DNA of 64,000 nt from Dyella mobilis (GCF_016904945.1 NZ_JADIKF010000040.1:1054001-1118000), one strand, 5' to 3'; positions 26,930 to 35,278 are shown, numbered from the stretch's first letter. The notes: generated by a model from the sequence alone, not told the origin. Numbers and translations are program-made.

Positions 26930-27360
26930 CTCACGAACGGCAACCACCCTTCAACGATGCGGCCGAGCGGGAATGGGCTTTGCAGGAGCAAGCCGCGCGC
27001 GCCGATCGGCTCGGACTGTCACCGCACGGCGACGCAAAGCTGCAAAGCTACCGGGTCGTGGCACGTGCGCTGCGGCAGCCGCTGGATGAAGAACTGCCTG
27101 CCGATTTCGCAGCAGAAGTCGCGGCGCAAGTACATCGCACTGCGGACGCGCAGCTCGAACTGTGGCTTAGCGTCGCCCTGCTCGGTTTGCTCGGCGCAAT
27201 GCTGCTGGGGGTGGTCGTGACATACAGCCAGCTCTGGCTGGCGTTTGCGCGAACACTCACGATGGCCAGCGGACTTTCGAACCCGTGGTTGCTCGCGCTG
27301 CTGGCCGGTCTCGCACTGCCGGCCTCGCTCGGCAAATTGTCGCCGCGCAAGTCGGGTTAG
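26926..27360 (+). CDS. Probable membrane anti-sigma factor
   Basis: A 144-aa protein with a cytosolic, acidic N-terminal part (about 1-77) and two hydrophobic segments (about 78-103 and 115-136). No zinc-binding HxxxCxxC motif, so it is not a ZAS-type anti-sigma. The call rests on translational coupling to the ECF sigma gene and on the topology. It ends 39 bp from the convergent sufS gene. Confidence 0.6.
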   Translation: MTHERQPPFNDAAEREWALQEQAARADRLGLSPHGDAKLQSYRVVARALRQPLDEELPADFAAEVAAQVHRTADAQLELWLSVALLGLLGAMLLGVVVTYSQLWLAFARTLTMASGLSNPWLLALLAGLALPASLGKLSPRKSG

Positions 27361-27399
27361 CGCGTCGACAACCGATCGGTCCGGCCACGTATCCGGCAA

Positions 27400-28647
27400 T
27401 TACATCAACAATTTGCGCACTTTCAGCAGCGCGGCGATAAAGGCATCGACTTCTTCGCGCGTGTTGTAGAACGCCAGCGAGGCGCGCAGCGTGGCGGGCA
27501 CGCCGTAGAACTGCATCAGCGGATGCGCGCAATGGTGCCCCGAGCGCACGGCAACACCCTCCAGATCCAGCAAGGTCGCCACGTCGGTGGCTTGCGCACC
27601 TTCAATGAGGAAGGAGATCACTGGCTCCTTGTCGGCCGCTTCGCCGAAAATGCGCAATCCGGGAATGTCGCGCAGGCGCTCCGTCGCATAGCTCAGCAGT
27701 TCGTGCTCCCACGCGCGAATTGCTTCGAAACCCAGTGCCTGGATATAGTCGATCGCTGCGCCCACACCGGCAAAACCCGCGATATTGGGCGTGCCGGCCT
27801 CGAATTTGTGCGGCGGTTCGGCAAAGGTGGTTCCGTCGAAACGTACTTCGCGGATCATCTCTCCGCCGCCGAAGAACGGCGGCATCGATTGCAGATGTTC
27901 CCGCTTCGCCCACAACGCACCGGTGCCGGTAGGCGCCAGCATCTTGTGCCCGGTGATGGCGTAAAAATCGCAACCCAGCGCCTGCACGTCCACCGGACGA
28001 TGCGGCATCGCCTGCGAGCCGTCCACCAGCAGCGGAATGCCTCGGCGCCGGCATTCGCGCGCAATCTCGCGCACGGGGTTGACGGTGCCCAGGACATTGG
28101 AGACGTGCGCCACGCAGGCCAGCTTCACTTCCGGCGTGAGCAGCTCGAAGAATTTCTCCACGATCAGCTCGCCACGCTGGTCGATCGGCGCGGCCTTGAC
28201 GATGGCGCCGCTGCGCGCGGCCACCAATTGCCACGGCACGATGTTCGCGTGGTGTTCCATCACGGTGGTGACGATCGCATCGCCCGGCTGCAGGCGCGGC
28301 AAGGCATAGCTGTAAGCCACCAGGTTCATGGACTGCGTGGTGCCCGAGGTCAACACCACTTCGTTGCGCGAGCCCGCGTGAATGAAGGCGGCCAGCTTGT
28401 CCCGCGCGCCTTCGTAAGCGGCGGTCGCCTCCTCACCCAACTGATGCACCGCACGAGCCACGTTCGCGTTGTGCTCGCGGTAATGGCGATCGACCGCTTC
28501 GATCACCTGTGCCGGTTTCTGACTGGTGTTGGCGTTGTCGAAATACACCAGCGGCTTGCCGTGCACCGTGCGCGAAAGCAATGGAAAATCCGCGCGCACG
28601 CGCTGGATGTCGAAATCGACGGATGGCTGGCTGGGCTTGGCGTTCAT
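27400..28647 (-). CDS. sufS: SufS cysteine desulfurase
   Basis: A 415-aa PLP enzyme of the SufS/CsdA group. PLP lysine K235 in ITGHKMLAP, VDGSQAMPHRP for the cofactor ring, and the sulfur-carrying cysteine in VRSGHHCAHP near the C-terminus. It removes sulfur from cysteine and supplies it to the SufBCD scaffold. It is the last gene of the suf operon, 24 bp after sufD. No SufE or SufU partner is visible in this window. Confidence 0.95.
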   Translation of the reverse strand: MNAKPSQPSVDFDIQRVRADFPLLSRTVHGKPLVYFDNANTSQKPAQVIEAVDRHYREHNANVARAVHQLGEEATAAYEGARDKLAAFIHAGSRNEVVLTSGTTQSMNLVAYSYALPRLQPGDAIVTTVMEHHANIVPWQLVAARSGAIVKAAPIDQRGELIVEKFFELLTPEVKLACVAHVSNVLGTVNPVREIARECRRRGIPLLVDGSQAMPHRPVDVQALGCDFYAITGHKMLAPTGTGALWAKREHLQSMPPFFGGGEMIREVRFDGTTFAEPPHKFEAGTPNIAGFAGVGAAIDYIQALGFEAIRAWEHELLSYATERLRDIPGLRIFGEAADKEPVISFLIEGAQATDVATLLDLEGVAVRSGHHCAHPLMQFYGVPATLRASLAFYNTREEVDAFIAALLKVRKLLM

Positions 28648-28671
28648 GGCGATAAAAACCTGTCTATGGTT

Positions 28672-29985
28672 TCAGGGCAGGTGCGCAAGCAGCGCTTCGG
28701 AGAAGTGATCGCGCAGCGTTTCGTTCGGCAGGGAGGTAAACACCGCGCGGCAGAACGCCGCCGTCAGCAGCGCACGCGCTTCCGCATACGGCAGTCCGCG
28801 CGAACGCAGGTAGAACAGCGCACGCTCGTCGAGCTGACCGACCGTAGCGCCGTGTGCCGCCTTCACCTCGTCGGCGTAAATTTCCAGTTCGGGCTTGGTG
28901 TCGATCTCAGCCAGCGAGGACAGCAGCAGGTTCTTGTTGCTGAGGCTGGCATCGGAGCCGTCCGCGCCTTCCGCCACGACGATCGCACCGCGAAACACGC
29001 CGCGCGCACGCTCGTCCGCCACGCCCCGCCAGATCGATTCCGACGCGGTATTCAAGGCCTGATGGCGGATCGACAACTGGGTATCGAGATGCTGGCGGCC
29101 ACGTAATACGAACACGCCACGCGTATCCAGGCGCGCCTGGTCGCCGCGCATTTCGGCATGCAGGTCGTGGCGCACCAGGCCGCCGCCGAGTTCCAGCACG
29201 TGCAGGGCGGCCTGCGACCTGGCGCCCAGATGCAGGCTGCCGCGGCGGATCAGCACGCTTTCTTCAGCAGCATTTTGCAGTTGCACGTGCTGCAGGTGGG
29301 CGTCGTTTTGCAGCACCAGGTCGGTGACCAGCGTGCCCAGATGCTTGTGCGGGGCGTCGTGGAGATGGTGCTCGACGAGGTCGAGCCTGGCGCCCTCGCC
29401 TACTTCGATCACGTTGCGCACGTGCCAAGCCAGGTCGCCCGACGCCGGCACACCCACGAAGCAGAGCTGCACCGGTTTGCTGATCCGCGCACCGGCGGCA
29501 ACCCGCAGCATCACGCCATCGCCGGCCAGGGCGGTATTGAGCCGGGCAAACGCGTCGCCGGCTTCGCGGTAGCGGCGGCTCAGCGCAAAGCGCAGCGGCT
29601 CAGGATCCCGTTCCAGTACCTGCGACAACGGCTGCAGCGTCAGGCCTGCGGGAAGCCCGTCCAGCCGCGACAGATCCGCGCGAAACACGCCATTGACGAA
29701 CACCAGACGCGGGCCGTCGACACCGGGAAGCCCCAATGCACGTGGATCGAACGCGCGCGTTGCGGCGTCAGGGTCACCCTGCGCAAAGCGGCGCTGGCCC
29801 AATGCACGCAAAGCCGTGTACTTCCACGCCTCGGTGCGCGTATCCGGCAGTCCGTCCGCCAGGAACGTTTCCAGGTTTTCGCGCCGCACGGTATCCAGCC
29901 ACGCCTGCCCGCTGCCAGGCAGGCGCACGCCGGCCGCATCGCGCAGTGCATCGATAAAGGGCAGCGGGGCGGGCGACTGGCTCAT
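28672..29985 (-). CDS. sufD: SufD, Fe-S cluster scaffold complex subunit
   Basis: A 437-aa SufB/SufD-family protein with the beta-helix core (about 130-370) and the conserved C-terminal HGATVGQLDERALFYLRSRG segment. It forms the SufBC2D scaffold with SufB and SufC. Its ATG overlaps the sufC stop by four bases (ATGA). The N-terminus EAWKYTALRALGQRRF is typical of SufD. Confidence 0.95.
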   Translation of the reverse strand: MSQSPAPLPFIDALRDAAGVRLPGSGQAWLDTVRRENLETFLADGLPDTRTEAWKYTALRALGQRRFAQGDPDAATRAFDPRALGLPGVDGPRLVFVNGVFRADLSRLDGLPAGLTLQPLSQVLERDPEPLRFALSRRYREAGDAFARLNTALAGDGVMLRVAAGARISKPVQLCFVGVPASGDLAWHVRNVIEVGEGARLDLVEHHLHDAPHKHLGTLVTDLVLQNDAHLQHVQLQNAAEESVLIRRGSLHLGARSQAALHVLELGGGLVRHDLHAEMRGDQARLDTRGVFVLRGRQHLDTQLSIRHQALNTASESIWRGVADERARGVFRGAIVVAEGADGSDASLSNKNLLLSSLAEIDTKPELEIYADEVKAAHGATVGQLDERALFYLRSRGLPYAEARALLTAAFCRAVFTSLPNETLRDHFSEALLAHLP

Positions 29986-30746
29986 GCACGCACCTCGGCG
30001 GGATCGCGCTCGGCAACCCAGGCGTAACCGTGTTCTTCCAGCTTCAACGCCAGCGTCTTGTCACCGCTTTCGACAATGCGGCCCTCGGCCAGTACGTGCA
30101 CGAAATCCGGCTCGATGTAGTCGAGCAGGCGCTGGTAGTGCGTGATGACCAGGAACGAACGATCTGCCGAACGCAGCGCGTTCACGCCTTGCGACACCTG
30201 CTTGAGCGCATCGATGTCCAGGCCCGAATCGGTTTCGTCGAGAATGGCCAGCTTCGGCTCCAGCACCGCCATCTGGAATATCTCGTTGCGCTTCTTTTCG
30301 CCGCCGGAGAACCCTTCGTTGACGGCGCGGTGCAGCAGCTCGTCGGAGATCTGCATGATCTTCAGCTTTTCGCGCACCAGCTTGAGGAACTGCATGGAAT
30401 CCAGTTCCGGTTCGCCGCGCTGCTTGCGCTGCGCATTGAGTGCCGCGCGCAAGAAATAGGTATTGTTCACACCCGGGATTTCCACCGGATACTGGAATGC
30501 CAGGAAGACACCGGCCGCCGCGCGCTCTTCCGGCTCCAGCGCCAGCAGGTCGCGCCCCTCGAAGATCACCGAGCCTTCGGTCACTTCATAACCGTCGCGC
30601 CCGGACAGCACGTTGCCCAGCGTCGACTTGCCGGCACCGTTGGGGCCCATGATGGCGTGCACCTCGCCCGGATTCACGGTAAGGCTGAGCCCCTTGAGAA
30701 TGTCCTTGCCCTCGACGCGGGCATGCAGGTTTTCGATCTTCAGCAT
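29982..30746 (-). CDS. sufC: SufC, ATPase of the SufBCD complex
   Basis: A 254-aa ABC-type ATPase: Walker A GPNGAGKST, signature GFSGGEKKRNEI, Walker B LAILDETDSG and the ITHYQR H-loop. ATP binding drives rearrangement of the SufB-SufD heterodimer during cluster assembly. ATG 30746 matches the family start MLKIENLHA; an upstream extension of 32 codons is not conserved. It lies 37 bp after the inserted DUF2442 gene and overlaps sufD. Confidence 0.95.
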   Translation of the reverse strand: MLKIENLHARVEGKDILKGLSLTVNPGEVHAIMGPNGAGKSTLGNVLSGRDGYEVTEGSVIFEGRDLLALEPEERAAAGVFLAFQYPVEIPGVNNTYFLRAALNAQRKQRGEPELDSMQFLKLVREKLKIMQISDELLHRAVNEGFSGGEKKRNEIFQMAVLEPKLAILDETDSGLDIDALKQVSQGVNALRSADRSFLVITHYQRLLDYIEPDFVHVLAEGRIVESGDKTLALKLEEHGYAWVAERDPAEVRA

Positions 30747-30783
30747 AAAAATGTTCCGTATTCGGCCGCTCGGGCCGGAATGT

Positions 30784-31137
30784 CTATGAGTTTGCGCAAG
30801 TGCCGCCAAGCAAGCCATCCGATGAAAATACGCATCGGCCACGTGCTTTTATCTCGGCATACAGCGAATCAGGCGCGAGATCGATATTGCCAGGCCAGGT
30901 CACCGCCCCGGCCTCGACGTAAACCGCTTCGAAAACCGATCTGTCCCGCAAGGCGGCGAACACCCCAGCCGCCTCACTTTCCACCATGGCCGACATATCC
31001 ACGATACCGTCCGTGCCGTCCCGGAAGCGCACATCCAGCCGATATCCCGTCGTGACTGCCACTTCTACCACGCGCCAAGGCGGGTAGGCGTTCAGTCCAG
31101 GGGACTGATGGGGTGCGGAGACTTGCGAGCTGCACAT
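30784..31137 (-). CDS. DUF2442 domain protein (second gene of inserted pair)
   Basis: A 117-aa protein whose middle (about 20-100) fits DUF2442: WRVVEVAVTTGYRLDVRFRDG, then VDMSAMVESEAAGVFAALRD and a terminal PDSLYAEIK. The family is uncharacterised, and its genes often follow DUF4160 genes. Start is uncertain: ATG 31137 is used and overlaps the DUF4160 gene by 46 bp; another start lies at 31182. Base composition is less GC rich than the suf genes on either side. Confidence 0.7.
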   Translation of the reverse strand: MCSSQVSAPHQSPGLNAYPPWRVVEVAVTTGYRLDVRFRDGTDGIVDMSAMVESEAAGVFAALRDRSVFEAVYVEAGAVTWPGNIDLAPDSLYAEIKARGRCVFSSDGLLGGTCANS

Positions 31138-31352
31138 AGGTCCCAGTCCTCTTGAAGTTCGCTGCGATGCATTGAGGCCCACTCGAGCACAAAAGCCATT
31201 GCTCGACGGGGAAGCCCACCTTCGATGACTTCCAACGTACGAATGTCTATCAAAGCTTCAGTTTCACCATAGACTGCGTGGAAATGTGGTGGCGCGTGAT
31301 CGGCGAAATACATTCTTATCAAGATGCCGTAAAAACTGCTGATGGTCGGCAT
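31092..31352 (-). CDS. DUF4160 domain protein inserted after sufB
   Basis: An 86-aa protein with the DUF4160 signature: FYGILIRMYFADHAPPHFHAVYGE, where the PPHFH histidines are the family hallmark, then LEVIEGGLPRRAMAFVLEW. Function is unknown; DUF4160-DUF2442 pairs are widespread and have been suspected to be toxin-antitoxin-like. The ATG begins 2 nt after the sufB stop, so translation is coupled to sufB. GC is about 50%, unlike its neighbours. Confidence 0.8.
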   Translation of the reverse strand: MPTISSFYGILIRMYFADHAPPHFHAVYGETEALIDIRTLEVIEGGLPRRAMAFVLEWASMHRSELQEDWDLCAARKSPHPISPLD

Positions 31353-31354
31353 GC

Positions 31355-32836
31355 TTAACCCACCGCACCTTCCAGCGAAATCTCCAGCAGCTTCTTCGCC
31401 TCCACCGCGAACTCCATCGGCAGCTCGCGGAACACCTGCTTGCAGAAGCCGTCGACAATCATCGACACCGCGTCTTCTTCGCCGATGCCGCGTGCACGGC
31501 AGTAGAAAAGCTGGTCGTCGGAGATCTTCGAAGTGGTGGCCTCGTGCTCGACGATCGCGCTGGGGTTTTTCACTTCCATATACGGGAAGGTGTGCGCACC
31601 GCACTTCTTGCCGATCAGCAAGCTGTCGCACTGGGTGTAGTTGCGCGCACCGTCGGCGCCCTTCTCCACTTTCACCAGGCCGCGATAGCTGTTGGAGCTC
31701 TTGCCGGCACTGATGCCCTTGGACACGATCTTGGACTTGGTGCCCTTGCCGATGTGGATCATCTTGGTGCCGGTATCGGCCTGCTGGCGATGGTGCGTAA
31801 GCGCGACCGAATAGAACTCGCCCACCGAACGATCGCCGCGCAGCACGCAGCTCGGATACTTCCAGGTGATGGCCGAACCGGTTTCCACCTGGGTCCAAGA
31901 AATCTTGGAATCGTCGCCGCGGCAATCGCCACGCTTGGTCACGAAGTTGTAGATGCCGCCGCGGCCTTCTTCGTCGCCCGGGTACCAGTTCTGCACCGTC
32001 GAGTATTTGATGTTGGCCTTTTCCAGCGCAACCAGTTCCACCACCGCGGCATGCAGCTGGTTTTCGTCGCGCATGGGCGCGGTGCAGCCTTCCAGGTAAG
32101 ACACGGTCGCACCGTCTTCGGCGATGATCAGCGTGCGTTCGAACTGGCCGGTATGGCCCGCGTTGATGCGGAAGTACGTGGACAGTTCCATCGGGCAGCG
32201 CACGCCCTTGGGAATGAATACGAACGAGCCATCGGAGAACACCGCCGAGTTCAGCGCGGCGAAGTAGTTGTCGCCGGTGGGCACTACGCTGCCGAGGTAT
32301 TTCTGTACCAGCTCCGGATGTTCCTTGATCGCTTCGCTCATCGAGCAGAAGATCACGCCCACTTCGGCCAGTTCTTTGCGGAAGGTGGTGCCGACGGAGA
32401 CCGAGTCGAACACCGCATCCACCGCCACGCCGGCGAGCTTGGCGCGCTCGTGCAGCGGAACGCCGAGCTTGTCGTAGGCTTCCAGCAGTTTCGGATCGAC
32501 TTCGTCGAGCGATTTCGGCTTGTTCTTCGGCGAGGCGTAGTAGCTGATCGCCTGGAAATCGATCGGCGCGATATTGAGCTTGGCCCAATGCGGCGTCGGC
32601 ATGGTGAGCCAGTGACGGTAGGCTTTCAGACGCCACTCGGTCATCCACTCCGGTTCGTCCTTCAGGGCCGAAAGCTGGCGCACGATATCTTCGGACAGAC
32701 CCGGCGGCAGGCTGTGCATTTCGATATCGGTAACGAAACCGGCTTCATAGCGACGGCCGAGCGCAGCGGCCACTTCGGCGTTGTCGCGCAACGCAGAAGA
32801 GCTGTTGGAGTCGACAGTCGTGCTCTCGATGGTCAT
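31355..32836 (-). CDS. sufB: SufB, Fe-S cluster scaffold
   Basis: A 493-aa SufB protein. Typical segments are GVIFCSMSEAIKEHPELV, FVFIPKGVRCPMELSTYF, SYLEGCTAPM (sulfur-accepting region) and GARNYTQCDSLLIGKKCGAHT. SufB is the site of cluster assembly in the SufBC2D complex. ATG 32836 overlaps the stop of the Rrf2 regulator gene (ATGA). The frame extends 62 codons further upstream into the regulator gene, but that part is not conserved. Confidence 0.96.
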   Translation of the reverse strand: MTIESTTVDSNSSSALRDNAEVAAALGRRYEAGFVTDIEMHSLPPGLSEDIVRQLSALKDEPEWMTEWRLKAYRHWLTMPTPHWAKLNIAPIDFQAISYYASPKNKPKSLDEVDPKLLEAYDKLGVPLHERAKLAGVAVDAVFDSVSVGTTFRKELAEVGVIFCSMSEAIKEHPELVQKYLGSVVPTGDNYFAALNSAVFSDGSFVFIPKGVRCPMELSTYFRINAGHTGQFERTLIIAEDGATVSYLEGCTAPMRDENQLHAAVVELVALEKANIKYSTVQNWYPGDEEGRGGIYNFVTKRGDCRGDDSKISWTQVETGSAITWKYPSCVLRGDRSVGEFYSVALTHHRQQADTGTKMIHIGKGTKSKIVSKGISAGKSSNSYRGLVKVEKGADGARNYTQCDSLLIGKKCGAHTFPYMEVKNPSAIVEHEATTSKISDDQLFYCRARGIGEEDAVSMIVDGFCKQVFRELPMEFAVEAKKLLEISLEGAVG

Positions 32837-33294
32837 GGTGCGGTCCTGCCTTTCAATTCGGTAAGCGCCACGCTGGCGACCGGCGCGTGCGCAGCGGGGC
32901 GCAACATGTCGGCCAGGCTCATCGTGCGCAGCGCGTTGTCCAATACGTGGTTGATGCGTTGCCAGCTGCCGCGTACGCCGCATTGCGATTCGCGCTCGCA
33001 ATGGCCGTCGCTCAGGCTGCACTCGGTCATGCCCAGCGGCCCTTCCATCGCTTCAACGATCTCCGCGAGGCTGATTTCACCGGCCGGTCGCGCCAGGCGA
33101 TAGCCGCCGTTGACGCCGCGGAAGGAATCGACCAGCCCGGCATGCCCCAGCGACTTCAGCAATTTGCTGACCGTGGGCAGTTCCAGGTGGGTTTCTTCGG
33201 CGATCTGCGCCGTACTCAGGACGTCGCCAGGGTGCGCGGCGATGCAGGTCATCACCACGGTGGCGTAATCCGTCAATCGGCTGACACGGAACAT
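32833..33294 (-). CDS. Rrf2-family Fe-S regulator of the suf operon (IscR/SufR-like)
   Basis: A 153-aa Rrf2 protein: winged helix about 1-80 (SRLTDYATVVM, LELPTVSKLLKSLGHAGLV, GVNGGYRLARP) and the three cluster cysteines C92, C99 and C105 (ECSLSDGHCERESQC), spaced almost as in IscR. It most likely binds a [2Fe-2S] cluster and represses or activates the operon it heads. ATG 33294 gives the usual Rrf2 N-terminus; a GTG four codons earlier is possible. Stop overlaps sufB. Confidence 0.9.
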   Translation of the reverse strand: MFRVSRLTDYATVVMTCIAAHPGDVLSTAQIAEETHLELPTVSKLLKSLGHAGLVDSFRGVNGGYRLARPAGEISLAEIVEAMEGPLGMTECSLSDGHCERESQCGVRGSWQRINHVLDNALRTMSLADMLRPAAHAPVASVALTELKGRTAP

Positions 33295-33313
33295 GGGGGG
33301 AGGCACCGCGCTA

Positions 33314-33340
33314 ATTCAGACTAAAATGGTACAGATTATG
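33314..33340 (-). promoter_or_regulatory. Possible Rrf2/IscR operator and promoter of the suf operon
   Basis: Upstream of the regulator gene the plus strand reads TTCAGACTAAAATGGTACAG, which partly matches the type 1 IscR site (GAC-T-A/T-rich-GTC arrangement). On the minus strand TAATCT (about 33334-33339) can serve as a -10, with a TTTGAA-like -35 16 bp upstream. The match is imperfect. Confidence 0.35.
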
Positions 33341-33497
33341 CCGGACAGGGTCAATTCAAAGCGCCCGCCAGGCACCGGGCACTTGCACCATCTTGAATCA
33401 CGGCGCGCACCAGACTGGCCACAAAAGTCGGCCTCTGCCCTCCCGCCATCCCCATGGAACCGCATCAGAACGGCACTTCCGGCGATAGCCAAGGCTA

Positions 33498-33513
33498 TGG
33501 CACGCAATCTGCT
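33498..33513 (+). promoter_or_regulatory. Sigma-54 (RpoN) promoter of glnK-amtB
   Basis: TGGCACG-CAAT-CTGCT matches the -24/-12 consensus TGGCACG-N4-TTGCW with one change and exact 10-bp spacing between GG and GC. Expected transcription start is near 33524, about 27 nt before the glnK ATG. Nitrogen-limitation control through NtrC is expected for glnK-amtB; no clear NtrC dyad was found. Confidence 0.8.
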
Positions 33514-33550
33514 GTATCGCAACAAAACCGTCCCTTGGGAAACCCCGCGC

Positions 33551-33889
33551 ATGAAATGGATTACCGCGATCATCAAACCCTTCACCCTGGACGACGTGCG
33601 CGAAGCGCTCGGCGAAGCCGGCGTGCAGGGCATGACCGTCACCGAGGTCAAAGGCTTTGGCCGCCAGCGTGGGCATACCGAGCTGTATCGCGGCGCGGAG
33701 TATGTGGTGGATTTCCTGCCCAAGCTGAAGATCGAACTGGCGGTCAGCGACGAGCAGGCGGACCTGGCGATCGATGCCATCACCAGCGCAGCCCGTACCG
33801 GCAAGGTCGGCGACGGCAAGATTTTCGTGAGCGAGCTGGAGCAGGTGATCCGCATCCGCACGCAGGAGGTGGATGCCGATGCGCTTTGA
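33551..33889 (+). CDS. glnK: P-II nitrogen regulatory protein GlnK
   Basis: A 112-aa P-II protein. The T-loop holds the uridylylation site Y51 (GHTELYRGAEY), and the PROSITE-like C-terminal motif TGKVGDGKIFV is present. P-II trimers sense 2-oxoglutarate and ATP/ADP and, as GlnK, block the AmtB channel when nitrogen is plentiful. It directly precedes amtB and is preceded by a sigma-54 promoter. The stop lies inside the first codons of amtB if amtB starts at 33873. Confidence 0.95.
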   Translation: MKWITAIIKPFTLDDVREALGEAGVQGMTVTEVKGFGRQRGHTELYRGAEYVVDFLPKLKIELAVSDEQADLAIDAITSAARTGKVGDGKIFVSELEQVIRIRTQEVDADAL

Positions 33890-35261
33890 CGGCCGGGAAA
33901 CGGGAAACGGGAAACGGGGAACACACGGCGTTCTGTGTCCGGGCGGGCTCTTTGCGGTACTGCTAGTGAGTCTTGGCGTTGTTTCGCCAGCGTTTGCGCA
34001 GACCGCCCCGGCATCCGCGCTCAACAGCGGCGACACCGCCTGGATGATCGTCGCCAGCGCTTTCGTGCTGATGATGACGCTCCCCGGCGTGGCGCTGTTT
34101 TATGGCGGCATGGTGCGTGCCAAAAACCTGCTGTCGGTGATGATGCAGTGCCTGGCGATCACCGCGCTGATTACGGTGCTGTGGGTGGCCTACGGCTATT
34201 CCCTGGCCTTCAGCACGGAAGGCATGCACGCCGGCGTCACCAACCTGCATTCGTTCATCGGCGGACTGGATCGCGCGATGCTGACGGGACTGACTCCTTC
34301 GTCGCTGTACCAGACCGTGCCGGAAAGCGTGTACGTGATGTTCCAGCTCACCTTCGCCATCATCACCCCCGCGCTGATCATCGGTGCGTTCGCCGAGCGC
34401 ATGAAGTTCAGCGCGATGCTGGTGTTTTCCGGTGCGTGGTTCACCCTGGTGTACCTGCCGATTGCGCACGCAGTGTGGAGCGGACCCGGCTCGCTGCTGG
34501 GCGACCTGGGCGTGCTCGATTTCGCGGGCGGCACGGTGGTGCACATCAACGCGGGTATCGCCGGCCTGGTGGCGTGCCTGGTGCTGGGCAAGCGCCGCGG
34601 CTATCCGCATACCCACATGCCGCCGCACAATCTGGGCTACACGGTGATCGGCGCGAGCCTGCTGTGGCTGGGCTGGTTCGGCTTCAATGCGGGCTCGGCA
34701 ATCGCGGCAAACGGCAGCGCCGGCATGGCGATGCTGGTGACGCAGATCGCCACCGCCGCAGCCGCCATCGGCTGGGTCGCGGTGGAATGGATCGCGCACA
34801 AGCGCGCCAGTGTGCTGGGCATTGCGTCGGGCGCGGTGGCCGGGCTGGTCGCGGTGACGCCGGCGGCGGGTACGGCCGGCCCCGGCGGCGCGATGATCCT
34901 AGGCCTGGCATCGGGCGCGGTGTGCTTCTTCACCGCCACCCGCCTGAAGCACAAGCTCGGCTATGACGACACGCTGGATGTGTTCGGCGTGCATGCCGTT
35001 GCGGGCATCGTCGGCGCCTTGCTCACCGGTATTTTTGCCGCGCCCAAGCTGGGCGGTTTCGATGCCGCCGTCACCTCGCCGCTCGCGCAGTTGTGGATCC
35101 AGTGCAAGGGCGTGGGCTTCACCATCGCGTGGAGCGCCCTGCTGAGCTGGGGCATCCTGAAACTGATCGACCTGACCATGGGCCTGCGCGTAAGCGCCGA
35201 GCAGGAACAGATCGGCCTGGATATCGCCGAGCACGAGGAGCGCGCGTACAACCTGTCGTAA
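33873..35261 (+). CDS. amtB: AmtB ammonium transporter
   Basis: A 462-aa channel with a cleavable signal (hydrophobic core about 25-40, cleavage after AFA at about 42) and eleven TMs. Conserved stretches include GVALFYGGMVRAKNLLSVMMQ, GAFAERMKFSAM, the pore histidine region VVHINAGIAGLV and DVFGVHAVAGIVGALLTG. It conducts ammonium/ammonia and is gated by GlnK. The only workable starts (ATG 33873 or 33879) lie inside glnK and upstream of a GGGAAAC tandem repeat that falls in the signal-peptide n-region, so repeat-number change would shift the frame. Confidence 0.93.
   Translation: MPMRFDGRETGNGKRGTHGVLCPGGLFAVLLVSLGVVSPAFAQTAPASALNSGDTAWMIVASAFVLMMTLPGVALFYGGMVRAKNLLSVMMQCLAITALITVLWVAYGYSLAFSTEGMHAGVTNLHSFIGGLDRAMLTGLTPSSLYQTVPESVYVMFQLTFAIITPALIIGAFAERMKFSAMLVFSGAWFTLVYLPIAHAVWSGPGSLLGDLGVLDFAGGTVVHINAGIAGLVACLVLGKRRGYPHTHMPPHNLGYTVIGASLLWLGWFGFNAGSAIAANGSAGMAMLVTQIATAAAAIGWVAVEWIAHKRASVLGIASGAVAGLVAVTPAAGTAGPGGAMILGLASGAVCFFTATRLKHKLGYDDTLDVFGVHAVAGIVGALLTGIFAAPKLGGFDAAVTSPLAQLWIQCKGVGFTIAWSALLSWGILKLIDLTMGLRVSAEQEQIGLDIAEHEERAYNLS
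33895..33922 (+). repeat. GGGAAAC heptanucleotide tandem repeat within amtB start
   Basis: Three perfect GGGAAAC units (33895-33915) plus one imperfect unit GGGGAAC (33916-33922). The repeat lies between the amtB start codons and the hydrophobic core of its signal peptide. A 7-nt unit is not a multiple of three, so gain or loss of one copy breaks the frame. Confidence 0.85.
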
Positions 35262-35278
35262 GGCGAGAAAATAATGGG

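Noticed and set aside
33371..33390. A sigma-54-like GGCACCGGGCACTTGC upstream of glnK
   Set aside because: GG to GC spacing is 12 bp instead of 10; the site at 33498 has exact spacing.
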